Assembly: GCA_026929865.2 (NCBI GenBank)
Contig: CM049414.1
Span: 1,800,001 to 1,864,000, forward strand
Length of the DNA stretch: 64,000 bases
From: Hyperoplus lanceolatus
Taxonomy: Eukaryota > Chordata > Actinopteri > Uranoscopiformes > Ammodytidae
Reading direction: 5' to 3'
The notes under the pieces were generated by a model. That model worked only from the letters and a program-made list of their open reading frames with translations. It was not told where the DNA came from and searched no databases. This document shows, in pieces, positions 23,501-35,576 of this stretch (its first letter is position 1; each line of letters begins with the position of its first letter). Position numbers and translations under genes: made by a program.

Positions 23501-24000
23501 TGTTACAGCTCCCGCCTTATTTTCTCCTCTTGCCTCCTTCATTCTCTCTCTCTCTCAGGTGTTCTGGGGCCTGATTGGGGGCAGGTGCTTCCAATCCGGC
23601 AGAGTTTAAAGGCGTGGCCTGGGCGGCTGGCTGAGTCTCCCTGCCTGCCTGACGGGATGATGGTCGGCTGCTGACCTGCTGCGGCTGCTGGTGGTTTCCT
23701 TAGTTTTGGTTGTTTAGTTAATGGGGGGCTGCTAGGTTGTGTTCTGTTTATTTTATCGTAGTTTTTAGAAGGGCAGGGGAATAGTTTATTTGGAGGAAGG
23801 CCTGGGCAATACTGTGGTCCAACTGTGGCTGCCCCAGGTCTTCCTCCCGTTTACCTCTTTTTTCTTTTGCAGCCTCCTTATTGAGTTGTTGTTGTGGGTT
23901 TGGTTACAATAAAGCACATTATTACTTTGATTCTTGGTTTTGTCTGGGTTTATTTTAATGTTACTGACCGGTTAACGAGCTGGGATGGCCGGCAGTAACA
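23501..24000 (+). mobile_element. Solo LTR, 500 bp
   Basis: It starts TGTTACAGC and ends GCAGTAACA, the TG...CA form with a short inverted repeat. ATAAT flanks it on both sides (23496-23500 and 24001-24005), a 5-bp target duplication. A CCAAT box (23591), a TTTAAA box (23605) and AATAAA (23908-23913) sit in promoter/polyA order on the plus strand. No internal coding region remains, consistent with LTR-LTR recombination. The superfamily cannot be decided from the LTR alone. Confidence 0.85.
23908..23913 (+). promoter_or_regulatory. LTR polyadenylation signal AATAAA
   Basis: Lies 87 bp before the LTR 3' end, after a T-rich stretch; part of the solo LTR. Confidence 0.55.
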
Positions 24001-24476
24001 ATAATTAAAATGAAAAAAGCTGAGTTCCCAGTCCAAGATTGCATTGCAGCATTATTAGAATGTCCACATTCAAATAACAGTTTGGTTTTGGTTATTTATT
24101 GTTTGCATTGCCATTTTCTTTCAAATGAAATGTAAGTGTACTCATTTCATTTTGGTTGTTCATTATAAAAATTTAAAAAAGAATTTGCAAAAATATAATT
24201 TTACGATTATGAAAAACATTTTTAAGGTACAGTTCTTTTAAGTGACTTTCTCCCATATGTTTTGGCAAAATGCCACTGATAGACGTTTGTTAAAACATTC
24301 CAGTCATCCGGTGGTAGAAACAAAATCTGCTGGTACGTACGTTTCATAAATCTGACGATGATATTGCGTTCTAATTTTTGCTGCAATTAAGAATGTTTCC
24401 ACGCACTTATTGGTAAATGAGGGCCACTATTTGTAGAATGTCTATTGTCTATTGCAGGGAACCTCATGTGACAGGT

Positions 24477-24931
24477 CAACCCGATCTCACGCCGAGGCAT
24501 GAGATCCACACGCATGGACCGGCGGCTCTATTACATGCCTTGCCTGACCAGGGCGTGTGAGTTACACGCGCACCTCCCGTAGTCAAGATGGCCGCCACGG
24601 TCGCGCACCTCCCGTAGTCAAGATGGCCGCCGCGGTGTTCCGTCAATGTTCTATCTATATTCTAACCTCTCCCTGTCCCCTTGCCCTAACCCTAACCACC
24701 TAGGGGGCTGCAGCTAGATAGTATTGAAATGCTGGGAAAACATGTCGTGCTATTCCTGGGAGAACATGTCGGCCCCTGTTGGTGCTATTCCTCCGTTCAT
24801 TTAGACTATTCCTCCGTTCATTTAGACGGGCGGGAGGTGCGTGTAACTCACACGCCCTGGTCAGGCAAGGCGGGTAATAGAGCCGCCGGTCCATGAGTGT
24901 GGATCTCACGCCTCGGCGTGATACCGGGTTG
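24477..24931. mobile_element. 455-bp foldback element with ~100-bp TIRs
   Basis: The left arm begins CAACCCGATCTCACGCCGAG and includes CCAGGGCGTGTGAGTTACAC; the right arm is its complement and ends CGGGTTG. GACAGGT flanks both sides (24470-24476 and 24932-24938). Long TIRs and a 7-9 bp duplication fit a MULE- or hAT-like MITE. Inside, a 30-bp block is repeated at 24567-24596 and 24602-24631, and CTATTCCTCCGTTCATTTAG occurs twice near 24787-24830. Confidence 0.8.
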
Positions 24932-25518
24932 GACAGGTCTGTGGAGGTACATCTGAGTAAAGGTGGGAAAAGCACTGGTCTAGATTCATTTAGAACTGTG
25001 CTATCCTACTGGGTGACCTGTGTTTGAACTTGTGTGGTTTGTCTCACAGCTGATTAGACAAGACTTGCATAATATCTGAAAGACTATATTTATTCATCCT
25101 TCCTGTTTCATCTCCATCTGAAGTTTCCTGAAACGCCGAAGGGGATGTGAATCGATGCAAGATCTGGGGGAAGAGCGTTACTGTGATAAGTGTATTCCAC
25201 AGAACATGAAAGGGAATGCCATAATAAGCCGTCTGCCCCAAAGTATTTTAGACTGCGAGAGAGCGTGTGAGAATTTTAATCTCACAGCTGTCTTCTCTTG
25301 CTTGTAGACTCGGCTCCCTCTCAACAAATCTTTTTGCGAGACAAATGAGAACTTCGTGCCGTATCTAGGGTTTTCATTTGGAGTCAGACGTGCATTTTGA
25401 AAGAGGAACAATGCATATGTAGCCACAACTCTTCATGTCTTCTCGTGTAAACTGATAAACATTTAAGAATACAATATTATCTAGAGCATGACTGTCGACA
25501 GGCAGTTAAGTGGGTTAC

Positions 25519-25661
<143 letters not shown>

Positions 25662-26114
25662 CTTGGTCTAAGTGTGACAACACTTGCACCTCTCAAACAA
25701 CTTGTTATGAGGCAAGTATGAAGGCAACACTGCAGGGGATTTTTCACTGGCATGTAACATGCTTTTCCCTTACTTCACACTCTGAAGGGCACTGAACAAA
25801 AAGACATTCACACAACATATTTTGTAAATGTGAAGAGAGTTGGGTGAAAGAAGCAGAGTTGACAAACACATTTCACATGGACTTTGAGGGGAGAAATATG
25901 CCAGTTTTTGTCCATGCACATCAGTCAGTTCATTATTGCATGCCACTGAAATATTGAAAGGTTATACAATTCTAAGGTTATAACAGTCAGTTCCTGCTCA
26001 GTACACAGAGTAACTTGTCATATTTATGTTTAAAAAAAAGTTTTTGTCAGAGATCATCTATTTGGATACCCACTGAAAATACTGTTTAAGATGAGATATC
26101 GTACAATATATAAA

Positions 26115-26182
26115 AGTGATTACTGATCACAAAATATATATATTCTCAGTATTCTATATATATATTGTGATCAGTAATCACT
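26115..26182. repeat. 68-bp hairpin-forming palindrome
   Basis: AGTGATTACTGATCACAA (26115-26132) is followed after an AT-rich middle by its exact complement (26165-26182). The stem extends through ATATATA to about 26 bp with one extra A, leaving a ~12-base loop. Confidence 0.8.
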
Positions 26183-26806
26183 GTAATGAGGTTTGACTGT
26201 GAAGACAGAGAAACATATTGCTTATGAGTCATTATTAACTACTAAAATCTCTAACATCACATGACTTACTACCAAACTTGACAATAAATAATAATAGTAA
26301 ATTACTTTATCCATATAGCCAGTGGAATGGAAATATACATTTTGTAGATCATAATCATAATGTGTGAAGTAGCAAAGCCACACATTTTATTTAAAATGTA
26401 AAGATAATATAAACCTTGTTTACCTTACAAAACCTTCATTTTGTTTGCTTTAGCCTGTTTGACATCTTTTTTTGGGGTGAAAAAATTACAAATATAGGCA
26501 GAATAAAATGTCTGTGCCTTCCTCAGTACTTGCACCTATCATGCTCTTTATGTAGAATCGTAGAATTACACTGTGTGGGAAACGTCATCGGTGATGTCTC
26601 GGCTTATCCACATCACTGGAAACCACCAAGCCTGCAATAACATACCATTTACATAATAAGTCTCCTTGTCTGATATTCATGTTCAATACTCACATAAGGG
26701 ACACATCTTTTGTTTACGCTAAAATCTGTTTCAGGGATGTTACGATGAGAATACTGGATCAGAGATAAACGTTACTCTGCTGCTAACGCCAATAGCTATG
26801 TGTTAA

Positions 26807-27634
26807 AGCTCCCATATTCGCAAAATGCACTTTTTCGATATTTTTTAACATAAACATGGGTCCACGGTGTGCCTAGAGACTGACAAAGTATCAAAAAAGA
26901 AAACTCTCTTCTTTTCTCACTCTCCCCCTTTCTGAAAAGGCATTTTTGCCTGACTGGTGTATTAGCTATTAGCTTTGGGACAAGCATCCAGCTTTTGCTC
27001 ATAATAACCCATTTAGATTCCCCACAGCAGTCTGGCAATGCCTCGTTTTTAGCAAGACAAAGCATTGGAAGGTAATAGTTTAGACGTCTAACTTTGAAGC
27101 TAATTTTTTCACTGATTTTAGTGTTATTTTTAACCGTTAGCCCCCCGAGTAGCTTCGCAGTAGCCTCCATCTTTTGCTGCATTTTTATTGTGAACATGCC
27201 GTTTCCATTAGCTTGTGGCTGTGCATCTGTATGAACATAGTCTTTCATGTAGACAAGGATCGGTCATGTCAAACTGTTCAAAGTGCGGCTGAGCTCCTGC
27301 GTTACTAGCACTAGACATGGTTCTTCTCATGGGTAAACCTAACCGTGGTAACAGCATAGGGTAACAGGCACGGCAAGCTATGGACCTATGGGCAGACGCC
27401 AATGGCTTTGCTTCCGGACAGAGGCGGGGGGAGCTCATAGATTGTATATAAAACGAGGGGAGCTGCAGCTCGGTTTCCAAAATAGGCCATCGTGAGATTA
27501 GCTGAAAATCAGGGTATAGAGGCATACTACAATAAATGATCTGAACGTTTTTTTCAGCAAACAACTAAAGAAAAACGTATTAGGTACCTCTAAAACCATA
27601 TAATATTGACAGAAAAGTGTATAATATGAGACCT
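26807..27634. mobile_element. 828-bp TTAA-flanked element (AGSTCYCATAT ends), Kolobok-like
   Basis: TTAA at 26803-26806 and 27635-27638 border AGCTCCCATATT and AATATGAGACCT, imperfect inverted ends. A 150-codon frame lies on the minus strand but has no recognisable domain. A partial copy of the family is at 34800-34930 on the other strand. Confidence 0.65.
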
Positions 27635-27638
27635 TTAA

Positions 27639-29310
27639 CAGAGAGCTGGGCCTGCCGTGGGCAACCCAAGTAAGGAAAGGGGCAAGGCAAACACATCATT
27701 ACTCACTGCTAGAGTTTAGATGAAGATAGTGGTGAAGAGCAGATATTCCCACTGCATGCCACACTAGCGTCTTCCTTGATGGTTTCTCTTGAAACTAATC
27801 CAAAACACTCTCATGCTGGAGGGGCTTCAAAACAGCGTCAAAGATCACTTCTTAAACTTTGAACAATGTCTGATATGAAATCTTTTACAAAAAGAAGCTA
27901 CCTTGACATAAATATTGGATTCCATGCAGCTTGAAGGCAAGCAGGTTTTGTCAGGGCTTTAAAGTGAAGGTTATTTGGTATGATGAGGCTATTCGTACCA
28001 TTGTGGTCTTTCAGAAGAAACAAGCGATTGCAATTTGAATGTCTCATCGATCTTATTGTGTGGTTTATCTTACAGCATTCATCAAAAAGGCCATTTCCAG
28101 GGCCCTTGGTTCGTTTAGTGCTGAAGCCTCCATTTTATCTCATCTTGTATTTGGTCTTCAAACCATTTATTTTTTGGACTGGAGAGAAAATACCAGTGCA
28201 GGCGGAGAGTTGCACTCAATTTGAATTTATTTTAAGAATTCTTTACAGAAACTTATAGGGAAGTTGATCTGAAATACCCACCCAGCAGAGGTAAGAGGAG
28301 AACCAAAACATGGAGCAATAGATCCTTCACATTTTCATTTGCCCTGTATAAATTGGGCAACCCCAACATTGTTGGCCAGTTGAAGGCAGAACTTCACAAT
28401 TAGTCAAGGCTTCGTAAAGGTTAGAAGGGTAATGTGTTAGTGAACAGTGGCCCATTTTCACATTCAGCAGTTACAAAGCAAAGTTATCATTCATTTGGAG
28501 TTGTGTTTTTGTCCACCTGATGAATGTTATTTAGAGATGTCCGTATTCACTCACCTGAGTGAGAATGAGGAACTTTAAGTATTTGGTTGATTGTAGCGGC
28601 CCCTAAGGACATAAGCACTTTTTTGTTTTTGCGACACCACCGCCTGCCGTCTTACAGTTTTTTTTTATCGCTAAACCACAGTGGGAACAACTACTGTAGA
28701 GCGACATGGGCAAAACTCTAACAATGCAGTACTATGCACAGCAGCAGTTCATGTGGACCAAACACTAGCTAATTTTTCATTGATTAAACACAATTCTTAA
28801 ACTCAACACACTTATCTCATGGCTTATATCACAACCTGCACAACACTGTGGATTTCCGGCACTTTGTTCAAATGCTAACACACTGCTGTCACATCTGTAA
28901 ACCACACATTCAAAACAGAATGGATTTTATCCTGGTGCATTTTAAACACCGTGGATTGCAATTTCAACTGAACCACTAAGAAGGTGTCTTGTTTTAGATT
29001 TTCTTTTGGAAATGGAGCGATGAAGACAGGTTGGTGGACGGAGAAGAGTGGCAGTGAGAGTGTGGATGTGTGGAGGAAGACTTAGAAGACATAGAGCTGT
29101 AATTTCTGATGAAATACAGTAAGGGTTACACTGATAGACTTTGTTGTGAATCATGGTCTCTCATTGAGAGAGGTAGGAATTGATGTCTGTATTACAATTA
29201 TAACAGTAGATAAAAACTGCATTTGGAAATGTTATTAATACAATATACAAAATGTGTATCTATTGAAGCAAACGTATGATTTTTATTTATTTGTGTTTAC
29301 CTAAACATAA
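27639..29310. other. No gene recognised
   Basis: No coding block, RNA gene or repeat boundary could be supported. Confidence 0.45.
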
Positions 29311-29313
29311 CTG

Positions 29314-30611
29314 GGGCCTATTTCAGGTAGCTGGTTTTACATACTCTGGGTCTAATCCTGCGCTCTGAGTTGGTCAACTCAGAGCGCAGGGTTGACGAGA
29401 AACTCTGGGTTTTCGGTTTCAGAACAGTGGATCAGCGTTGGGTTAATCAACTCTGAGCGTGTTCACTCTGGGTGGAGCGTGTGCATAAAAGCCATCGTCA
29501 ATGGATCGCTGAAAACATGATTCACCATGGAAACAGAAGAAACAAATGCTTGATCCTCCCACTTCTCCGCTCCTCCCACTAGAGTAAGAAATATTAACTT
29601 ATGAGCTTATGGAGAATAATGAACGGGGATAGTCTCATACCTCTGATCTAATCACTTCGGCAATTCAGAAAAAAAACGGTGCAAACGTTTTTTGTCAAGA
29701 GCATCATTGCTTCCGTATGAGAAGCAAGTCTATTTTAAGAATTAAGTTACGCATATCAGCAGCAACAAAATTATCAAGCTGCCGCTGCACAGCACTGCTG
29801 ACAGTGTTTTATATTCGCTGTAGCCTATTATGTAGGCAAGCTATAATAGGCCTACTGTGCAGTAAACAGACTGTCGCTTCTTTTAAATGGGGAGTGAAAG
29901 ATATTAACGTTTGACACATAAGGTGACAGTTTCCATTGTAGATCCTGATTGTTTTATTACCAGATCCCTTGTCCTCTAGTGATCCCAGTTTAAATTATTA
30001 TATTATTTCTATATTCATATTGGGCTATTTAACGAGGCTTGTCTGTGACTTTGGGATGACACAAGTGAACAGTAACGATCGCGTGCAGCCGCAGAATTAC
30101 ATTTCAACCTGACATAAATAGCCTATGTTCAGTGGCACAGGTGTTAAAAAACTACTGATAATGATGAAAATAAATAACGAGATACATACAATACAATAGG
30201 TTTATTAATCTGAATGTAAAGCATGTTCACGATGTGTAAGGTGGCCGCATATGAACGAACGAGGGCTGAGAACAAGGCTACTGATCAAATGATCGATCAA
30301 ACGTAAAGTCATCAGGAAATGATAAAAACATCCCGATGGAGATTTCTATAGAGTGATTTTGCTTTAAACTGTACAGGGTTGCGTTGTGACAGTGACTCTT
30401 TCTTCAGTCGGAGCTGCAGCGTAAAGTGAAAACAAACTCAGGGTAGGTCTAACCACCTATCCAGCAGGTTAGACCCACGGCGTATGTTGCCGCTGTAACT
30501 GACTCTCGGTTGCGCTGAACCTGCTTCTTGAAACGGAAAACCGAGAGTTTCCACTAACTCAGAGCGAACAAACTCTGGGTTGCCTCAAAACCAGCTACCT
30601 GAAATAGGCCC
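29314..30611. mobile_element. PIF/Harbinger-type element, complete (1298 bp)
   Basis: Ends GGGCCTATTTCAGGTAGCTG and its complement, flanked by CTG at 29311-29313 and 30612-30614. A CWG 3-bp duplication is the known preference of fish Harbinger elements. Subterminal repeats AACTCAGAGCG and AACTCTGGGTT occur at both ends. No transposase or Myb-like frame is intact, so it is non-autonomous. Confidence 0.75.
29357..29390. repeat. 34-bp near-perfect palindrome inside the Harbinger left end
   Basis: Two 16-bp arms (CCTGCGCTCTGAGTTG and its complement) surround GT. The arms are made of the subterminal AACTCAGAGCG repeat. The neighbouring copy at 30854 lacks it. Confidence 0.85.
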
Positions 30612-30853
30612 CTGGTATGTTGTAAAATAAACAATTTCATGTGAAAGAATTTCACTCTTTCATCAAAGAAAATATTACGTAATTTGTGTGAAGTAACTCA
30701 AATTATTCAAACTGTAAAGATTAAAAGTGTGTCATTCGTGTATTGGGGTTTGATGCTAGTGTTTATACTCTGAGTGGACAGTGTGTGTTATCTCAATGAG
30801 GCTGATTCATAGTGTTTGCTGCACTGAGCCTATTTTGTTGGTGAAGTGAACTG

Positions 30854-31695
30854 GGGCCTGTTTCAGGTAGCTGGTTTTACATACTCTGGGTTGATAAGCA
30901 ACTCTGGGTTTTCGGTTTCAGAACAGTGGATCAGCGTTGGGTTTATCAACTCTGAGCGTGTTCACTCTGGGTGGAGCGTGTGCATAAAAGCCATCGTCAA
31001 TGGAGAGCTGATAACATGATTCACCATGGAAACAGAAGAAACAAATGATTGATCCTCCCACTTCTCCACTTCTCAAAAAAGAAAAAAGAAATCTCCGCTC
31101 CTCCCACTAGAGTTAGAAATATTAACAAATGAGCTTATGGTAGCCAATGGAGAAGAATTAACAGGATATTGTCTCATAACTCTGATCTAATCTCCTCGGC
31201 AATTCAGAAAAAAAACAAAGCAAACATTTTTTGTCAAGATAATCATTTCGCTTCCGTATGAGAAACCATAGTCTATTTTAAAAAGTTACGCATATCAGCT
31301 GTAAGGTAATACAGCTGGCGCGGCACAGCATTGCTGACAGTGCCTAAAGCCTACTGTGCAGTAAACAGAACAGACTGTCGCTTCTTTTAAATGGGGAGTG
31401 AAATACATTAACGTCAAGACACATTAGGTGACAGTTTCCATTGAAGAGCCTGATTGATTTATTACCAGATCCATTTTCCTCAAGTGATCACAGTTTAAAT
31501 TATTATATAATTTTTATATTCATATTAGGTTATTTAACAAGGCTCGTCTGTGACTTTAGGATCGCACAAGTGAACTACAACGATCGTGTGCAGCCGCAGC
31601 GTTACATGAATCCACCTGACATAAATCTGTTCAGTGGCACAGACGTTAAAAAACATACAATACAAATAGGTTTATTAATCTGAATGTAGAGCATG
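30854..31695. mobile_element. PIF/Harbinger-type element, right-truncated copy
   Basis: Same orientation and high similarity to the copy at 29314 (CTG, then GGGCCTGTTTCAGGTAGCTG). Homology stops at GAGCATG (31695), matching position 30225 of the first copy, so the last ~386 bp and the right TIR are missing. It carries an extra AAAAAAGAAAAAAGAAA block near 31075. Confidence 0.75.
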
Positions 31696-32072
31696 AAGGT
31701 GCAATATGCAGTTTCAGGGCAGGGATTTTTGGACATTTGCAGAGCCTGCAGTTTGTTTAAAAACGTATTTTCTCTACATGTAATTCTTAGTATTGAACAA
31801 TTCTATCTTTATGAATCAAACAATATTATTTTGAGAAACCTGGAATCAAACGTAAACCTAGAGTATGTTTGTAAACCAATCTGTGGGCCCTGCTGCTGTA
31901 AACAACAGCAGTGAAACAATAACTTTTACGGTAGCGTTCTAAGTTCAAACAGTGTTCCAGAGATCACATTGTCCTGTGATCCATGTTTGTTTACTCAGTT
32001 ATGAGAATACAGTATATATACCTTAGAACATCTTCATTTATCTGACACACCCAAAGTTGAATAGTGCACCTT
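31696..32072. mobile_element. TTAA-type element (AAGGTGCAATATGC ends)
   Basis: AAGGTGCAATATGC starts exactly where the Harbinger copy stops; the right end is its approximate complement (ATAGTGCACCTT) followed by TTAA at 32073-32076. The expected TTAA on the left is absent (CATG instead), so the left junction was rearranged. Non-coding. Confidence 0.5.
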
Positions 32073-32463
32073 TTAAAGATGTCATTTGGCAGTGGTAATG
32101 TGACAACCGGAGGGCTTTGGTTCAAATTAGAATGAAAGCAGAGCTGGACGTGCAGAAGCATACCTTTTGTTGTGAATTGACTTTCCACTCTCCAGTGAAT
32201 GAGCAGGCCCTGGCCCTTGCTTGTTGATGTGGGTGCAGTGCCACAGAGCAAATTAAAGGCAGCTCAGGGGAACAGGCAGGGAATAAAACATCGCATTTAT
32301 TTGTTTTTCTCATGACAAATAGAGTCAGTTGGCCAACAGCATAGTTTGTATGCTACATTAATACAGTGTCATATCAGTGTTCTTTATCATAGCCCTTACA
32401 ACATTCTATCATGTCCACAGTGCAACTTGAAGCATCACCTCCACCTTTTTACAAACAAACAAA

Positions 32464-32466
<3 letters not shown>

Positions 32467-32506
<40 letters not shown>
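32467..32506. repeat. (CA)n microsatellite
   Basis: A CA run flanked by AAAC repeats. Confidence 0.95.
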
Positions 32507-32507
<1 letters not shown>

Positions 32508-32508
<1 letters not shown>

Positions 32509-33452
32509 ACGCACAAACAAAGACAAAGACAGTTGTCAACTAGGATGATGTATGCTATCTATGAGCCAACACATCACAACAAACTGATACTGACAAGGTT
32601 GTAGTAGAGCCAGCATTTTCTAAGGGCGCACAGATTTATACAAACGCCACAATATAAATCATTAGAGAATACATACAAATAAGTCTGTAAACCGCATTAG
32701 AGGGACTTTTCACTATAGTTACTTAAAGGTCAAACTGTTTTCATGGTTCAAAATTATTGAAAATTACAGACTAATAACCTGAGCACAATGTCAATGTCAC
32801 TTACATATCAATATTGTAAAGAATAATACAGCCACTGTCAGACTTGTTTTTGAATACTTTTGCAGAAGTGTTTTGACTACCAGTTAAGAAATGGAACAGG
32901 CCAAATACAAGCCACTTCACACTTTATACACTTCATTGTCACAGAGAAACTGAACTGTGCTGAACTGATCTTAAAGCTGAACAATTACATTAAAATTGAT
33001 TGTGTATTGGACTGCAGATTCAAAAAAAAAAAAAAAAAATTTGTGTTGTTGTGTATATATGTGTATATATATATATGTGTTTATGTAGTATGTTATTTGC
33101 ATAAAAAAAAATGTTTTTTGTTTTATTTTTATTTTCTGCAGCTGTGTATCTGATTGAATTGAGAAAATGGGCGGACCTATACCTTGGCTTCTCCCCCCCC
33201 TTCGGACAACACAAGGTGTCAAGAAAAGTTGTGGTGCCAAAAATAAAAATGGTAGTTTCCAAAAAAAACATTCTCTAACCCTTAATATTTCTCACAGTAG
33301 GCCATTGCTGAATCTCCTCTTTTCAGCCTCCGTCTGAAACAATCCGTTTTAGAGCCTGTCTCTTTAAGCCACTCATTCCAAGCCTAGTCTGCTCTGATTG
33401 GCCATGAATCTAACTGCTGATTTGAATCAAACTGCCAGTTAGATTCAGGGGG
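32508..33452. other. No gene recognised
   Basis: AT-rich; an A-run at 33022-33038 and a short TA/TG tract at 33051-33080 are the only structures seen. Confidence 0.45.
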
Positions 33453-34790
33453 ATCAAGATTCAAGATTCAAGATGGTTTATTTTGTCATTGTACCAAAAC
33501 AACGATAATCTTTTTACAGTTATACCCCACCAAGAGACATTGAGTGACAGTAACCAAACATGGGAGACAGGGGGGATACATTGAAGAGTCGTCAAGCGTG
33601 CGCTGCGCCCCTTATAGTAGGAAGGATAAAGAGAGCATCAGGGAAAGACAGGTTAAAAAAATGCTACTCTCACACTCCGCTCCTTATGGGTGCGAAGTGT
33701 GTGATTAGTACAAAAACCACCTTGGCATTAGCCTGGCTCCGCCCGCCCGCCTACTTCCGGCCAAATTTTATTTTCCCTTCAGTAGTCAGTCTGGGTGTAC
33801 AGCCCATTTCCCACTCTTGCCGGAGATTCGACAGCCGGTCCAATCAGCGAACAGAGCGAGTGGCTGAGAACGATGACGTCGAAGTCGCGCTCCAGTTTCA
33901 GTTGCCAGAAGCCGGCTCATGACACACGTGACGACCAAACGTTATGCAATTGGTTGGCTAATCCTGAGTGACACTGGGCAGATCCAATAGTTTTAAACTT
34001 TAAAAGACACCCGCCTCCATGAGTAAACGTTTGCCAATTACAGCACTGCCAGACCTTCTGTACAAATGAAATGAAGTACGATGGTCTGGTAGCACCAGGC
34101 TACCTTGGCATAGTAAGCAACAAGATAACGCCACAGACAAATAGGCACGTCGATAAGCACAAAGGAATGGGTTAAGGGTTCATGGGACGGTAGGTGTCAG
34201 AGCCCAGGCACTAGGGGGCGTACGCAGCCGGCAGGCGCCCCACCCGCAGCATCCGCGCTGCGTCGGGAGGGGGAGGAGTCAGGAAGGCTTGAGTGGTCAG
34301 GATGTGTGTGCTATGTGTTTACGTGTGTGTGTGTGTGTTCTATGAAGCTATCTCGGTCCAGACGTAGTGGGAGTCTGCAGGCGCCAGGTGTTATGAGACA
34401 GTCCGTGGAGACGACCTCGAAGCCCGGTCACAGATAGAGTTCACAGGAGAGTAGGTGATGGGAGTGTGGGGGTAGAGCGTCTCTGTACATAAACATACCG
34501 GAGAGAGAAGAGATAACACCGCCAAGGTCGGTGTAGGGAGCCGAATCGAGAGATTGTGATTTGTTTTGGTTGAGACTAGGCGCTGGAATGAAGCCTGTCT
34601 TAAGAGTCACTGGTATCCGTATTATCCAAGCCGAAATCCAGTGGCCTAAATCTAAGTGCTTACGGCCTCTGGGGGTTTGTCTTATCACAGTTAGAGGTAG
34701 TGCTAAGTTAGGTTGGTATTGAGGGCATGTGGCTAATGACATAAGAGTAGAGAAATCTGACTGGGGTTTCTGAACACAGGTTTTCAAGGT
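33453..34790 (-). repeat. Probable LINE-type 3' region (minus strand), interrupted by a MITE
   Basis: Read on the minus strand it ends in CAAAATAAACCATCTTGAAT followed by repeats of CTTGAAT, like the short tandem tails of fish L2/CR1 LINEs. The MULE-like MITE at 33729-34102 is inserted in it. A 119-codon frame at 34428-34787 on the minus strand may be a relic of element coding sequence, but I recognise no motif in it. The upper limit is uncertain. Confidence 0.35.
33729..34102 (+). mobile_element. 374-bp MULE-like MITE, copy 2
   Basis: Ends TAGCCTGG and CCAGGCTA with a perfect 9-bp duplication CCTTGGCAT at 33720-33728 and 34103-34111. Nearly identical to the copy at 18178-18551. Confidence 0.85.
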
Positions 34791-34799
34791 TGATGTTGA

Positions 34800-34930
34800 T
34801 AACGTGTGTTTTTTCTCATACTTTGGGAGTCTCTAGTGACACTAGTGTCCCTGGTGTTTTTTTTAACATTGTTAACAGTGTTTAAAAAAAAATTAACATG
34901 AAAAAGTGCATTTTGAATTATAGGGGACCT
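34800..34930 (-). mobile_element. Partial copy of the TTAA-type family seen at 26807
   Basis: The minus strand from TTAA (34931-34934) reads AGGTCCCCTATAATTC and AAAATGCACTTTTTC, as at 26807-26850. The other end is not recognised. Confidence 0.45.
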
Positions 34931-35576
34931 TTAATATCTCATTGCATGTGTTTGCTATAAAAGTAAGCGGGATTCTGTGTTACCACAACATAGGTCTTAT
35001 TTTCATTAGGGATGCAATCTGATACTCCAAAATAATGGGATCTGAAATCCATTAACTTAAACTACACTCACCGGCCACATTATTAGGTGCACCGGTTCGA
35101 TTTCTTGTTAACACATATAACTAATCAGCCAATCACATGGCAGCAACTCAATGCATTTAGTTTTGTAGACCTGGACAGGACAACTTGTTGAAGTTCAAAC
35201 CGTGCAACAGAATGGGGGAGAGAGGGTGTTTAAATGACTCTGAACGTGGAATGGTTGGTGGCGCCAGACGGGCTGGTCTGAGTATTTCAGAAACTGCTGA
35301 TCTACTGGGATTTTCGCGCACAACCGTCTCTAGGGTTTACAAACATAAAATAAAATATCCAGTGAGCGGCAGTTGTGTGGACGAAAATGCCTTGTTGATG
35401 TCAGAGGTCAGAGGAGAATGGGCAGACATTAACTCAAATAACCACTCATTCGACCAAGGTATGCAGAATACCATCTCTGAACGCACAACACGCCCAACCT
35501 TGAAGTAGATGGGCTACAGCAGCAGAATACCCCGCCTGGTGCCACTCCTGTCAGCTAACAGAACAGGAAACTGAGG

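Noticed and set aside
24683-24697. Telomere-like CCCTAACCCTAACC
   Set aside because: Only two units, within the loop of a foldback element; no sign of an interstitial telomere array.
26796-27248. 150-codon minus-strand frame
   Set aside because: It begins near and lies mostly inside the TTAA-type element and contains no known motif; I could not support it as a gene or transposase.
33560-33922. 120-codon frame also seen at 18117-18371
   Set aside because: The shared part is the 374-bp MITE; the frame extends into unrelated flanks at each site, so it is not a gene.
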